Source: an uncultured Pelagibacteraceae bacterium
Lineage (GTDB): Bacteria; Pseudomonadota; Alphaproteobacteria; Pelagibacterales; Pelagibacteraceae
DNA: 58,141 nucleotides
Direction of reading: 5' to 3'
NCBI GenBank assembly: GCA_902555655.1
Contig: CACDSX010000005.1
Span: 1-58,141, forward strand
Under the pieces are notes generated by a model. That model did not search any database, had not been told where the DNA came from, and worked only from the letters and a program-made list of their open reading frames with translations. Below, one piece after another: positions 56,410 to 58,141 of this stretch; positions within the stretch are counted from its first letter, which is position 1, and each line of letters begins with the position of its first letter. The position numbers and the translations under genes were made by a program.

Positions 56410-57635
56410 TTTCCTCATTAGAAAAAGAAGTTACATTAAGATTTTTAAAAGCTAGAAAAAAAGATGGTTTTTTAAATATCATTTCAATTTTTTCGTTTAT
56501 CGGTATTAGTTTGGGAGTTGCTGTTTTAATAATTGTTATGTCTGTAATGAATGGTTTTAGAACAGAACTTATTAATAAAATTGTTGGTTTTAATGCTCAT
56601 ATTACCGTTGATCCATATGACTATAAGATAGAAACAAATAAATTAAATCAAAATTTGAAAAGTATTTCTCAAGAGATGATTCTAAGTAACAGAGGTGAAG
56701 CTATAATTATTAAAAACAATATATCAAAAGGAATTTTGTTAAGAGGTTATGAAAATAAAGACTTTTCAAAATTAAAGATTTTTAATAATGATCAATTTTT
56801 AGGAAATAATAAACTTTTGTCAAAAAATTTTCTCTCAATTGGAAAAGAATTAAGTTTTACTCTTGATCTTGAAATAGGTGATAGCCTTACCCTAATGTCT
56901 TCAGCTGGAGTAGAAACAATAATTGGAAATTTACCAAAACAAAAAACATTTTTGGTATCGTCAATTTTTGAAAGTGGAATGGCGGAATTTGATAATAATG
57001 TAGCATTTATTAACTTAAATACTTTAGAAGAATTTTTTAATTTAAAAGAAAAAGACAGAAATTTGGAAATCTATTTATATAACCCTCAAAATATTGAATA
57101 TCAAAAATCAATTGTCCAAAATAATTTCCCAAATGAATTTGTTTATACATGGTCTGACATGAATAGTTCCTTATTTTCAGCCTTGAAAGTTGAGAGAAAT
57201 GTGATGTTTATAATTTTATCATTAATAATAATTGTTGCAGCATTTAATATTATTTCTGGTTTAACAATATTAGTTAAAAATAAAACTCGTGATATAGCTA
57301 TTTTAAAATCTATAGGAGTTTTAAATAAATCTATAGTAAAAATATTTTTCTTGATTGGAGTTATTATTGGAACAACAGCAACAATTTTTGGCATAATTTT
57401 AGGTGTAACATTTTCAATGTATGTAGAAAATTTGAGACAATTTTTGAGCAATATGTTTAATATCAGTTTATTTCCTGAAGAAATTTATTTTTTAAGTTCT
57501 ATGCCTTCAGAAATTAATTCATTTTCAATAATTGTTATTTCAGTTTGTTCAATTTTTATAACTATTATTGTTTCAATATTTCCAGCATTAAAAGCTGCTA
57601 AACTTGATCCTATTAAGGCTTTGAAATATGAGTAA
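56406..57635 (+). CDS. lolC: Lipoprotein-releasing ABC transporter permease (LolC/LolE family)
   Basis: 409 residues with a TTG start in TTGA. Four spans: about 25-46, 269-291, 316-340 and 374-394, with the large periplasmic domain between the first two. SIFSFIGISLGVAVLIIVMSV, then MNGFR (about 24-49) is the LolC/E signature. The C-terminal FPALKAAKLDPIKALKYE is typical of FtsX-family permeases. It extracts outer-membrane lipoproteins from the inner membrane together with LolD and LolA. Only one permease gene is seen, so it may act as a LolF-type homodimer. Confidence 0.92.
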   Translation: MISSLEKEVTLRFLKARKKDGFLNIISIFSFIGISLGVAVLIIVMSVMNGFRTELINKIVGFNAHITVDPYDYKIETNKLNQNLKSISQEMILSNRGEAIIIKNNISKGILLRGYENKDFSKLKIFNNDQFLGNNKLLSKNFLSIGKELSFTLDLEIGDSLTLMSSAGVETIIGNLPKQKTFLVSSIFESGMAEFDNNVAFINLNTLEEFFNLKEKDRNLEIYLYNPQNIEYQKSIVQNNFPNEFVYTWSDMNSSLFSALKVERNVMFIILSLIIIVAAFNIISGLTILVKNKTRDIAILKSIGVLNKSIVKIFFLIGVIIGTTATIFGIILGVTFSMYVENLRQFLSNMFNISLFPEEIYFLSSMPSEINSFSIIVISVCSIFITIIVSIFPALKAAKLDPIKALKYE

Positions 57636-58141
57636 TATTATTGAAGTTTCAAATTTAAGTAAGACTTTTAGTTCCTTTAAAAAAGTAAAAGTTTTAAAAA
57701 AAATTTCTTATAATTTTAAAAAAGGCAAGATTTATTCTTTAATGGGCCCATCCGGATCTGGTAAATCTACTTTATTAAATTTACTTTCATTAATTGATAG
57801 ACCAACTTCTGGTTTTATAAGTATTGAAAAAAAACAAATCAATTTTAATGATTCAAACAAAAATGACATTATTAGAGCTAATAAGATTGGTATAATTTAT
57901 CAACAAGATAACTTATTATCTGATTTTACTGCATTAGAAAATATATATATGGCAAGCCTAGCCGCAGGTAATAGTAAACAATTATCAAGATCTAAAGCCC
58001 AAAAATTATTGAAAAAAGTAGGACTTTTTAATAGAGCAGAGCATTATCCATCACAACTTTCCGGTGGAGAAAAACAAAGAATATCAATTGCAAGAGCTTT
58101 AATTAACAACCCCCAAATTATTTTAGCTGATGAACCAACGG
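57628..58141 (+). CDS. lolD: LolD-type ABC ATPase, cut by the window end
   Basis: 171 complete codons before the window ends. Walker A GPSGSGKST is at 40-48, with a Q-loop in YQQDNLL (about 90-96), signature QLSGGEKQRISIARAL (about 144-159) and Walker B ILADEPT at the very end. The 5' end overlaps lolC by 8 bases. The 3' end lies outside the window. Confidence 0.93.
   Translation, partial: MSNIIEVSNLSKTFSSFKKVKVLKKISYNFKKGKIYSLMGPSGSGKSTLLNLLSLIDRPTSGFISIEKKQINFNDSNKNDIIRANKIGIIYQQDNLLSDFTALENIYMASLAAGNSKQLSRSKAQKLLKKVGLFNRAEHYPSQLSGGEKQRISIARALINNPQIILADEPT

Noticed and set aside
1-58141. CRISPR arrays, insertion sequences, rRNA genes and riboswitches
   Set aside because: No regularly spaced repeat array, transposase motif, rRNA sequence or recognisable riboswitch core was seen on either strand.

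Overview
The window looks like a piece of a streamlined alphaproteobacterial genome of the SAR11 / Candidatus Pelagibacter type. The evidence is the very low GC content, the near absence of intergenic DNA (many genes overlap by 1-16 bases), weak or missing Shine-Dalgarno sites, a short proline-tRNA ligase, a DUF1289/DUF1467 complement, TRAP uptake genes, and the order tRNA-Leu/tig/clpP/clpX/lon/tRNA-Val/tRNA-Asp/nuoA-N. No rRNA, CRISPR array, transposase or integrase gene was seen.

Layout. (1) 1-1895: the tail of what looks like a surface-polysaccharide region, with the end of a methyltransferase and a polytopic membrane protein that may be a GT-C-like enzyme. (2) 1981-13619: an accessory block. 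A leftward pair encodes a trypsin-like lipoprotein and a secreted SH3/Ig-like protein. Opposite it is a tightly packed six-gene operon: periplasmic VWA protein, 4-TM protein, tubulin-like GTPase, a 1138-residue Hsp70/actin-like ATPase, a single-span coiled-coil protein, and a GYF_2-like plus DUF805 membrane protein. This operon is the most interesting object here, because a tubulin-like and an actin/Hsp70-like nucleotide switch are wired to a transmembrane and periplasmic apparatus. (3) 13613-16514: a 113-base direct repeat (tRNA-Leu promoter plus 5' half of the tRNA) brackets a second small insert carrying an HtrA-like protease and a secreted cysteine-containing protein. Other repeats nearby look like remnants of recombination sites.

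(4) 16476-31474: mostly conserved genome. tRNA-Leu(UAA) and nadK are followed by a leftward five-gene operon (GMC oxidoreductase, TerC, SDR, M23 peptidase, FAH-family protein). A rightward TRAP transporter operon contains an internal terminator after the binding protein. Then come an NCS1 permease, an SDR, and a group of small genes: DUF3047, a TIGR02466-type oxygenase, ybgC, a family-5 uracil-DNA glycosylase, a histidine phosphatase, and several proteins under 60 residues. (5) 31563-37658: tRNA-Leu(UAG), trigger factor, ClpP, ClpX and Lon, a protein-folding and degradation cluster. (6) 37736-37902: tRNA-Val and tRNA-Asp behind a good promoter. (7) 38029-58141: all fourteen complex I genes in order, running without a real gap into birA, coaX, an RNase J gene, a DUF1467 gene, proS, lolC-like and lolD (cut by the window end), possibly a single superoperon.

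Functions were assigned by reading motifs in the translations. No database search was possible, so family names for the accessory genes are motif-level calls.
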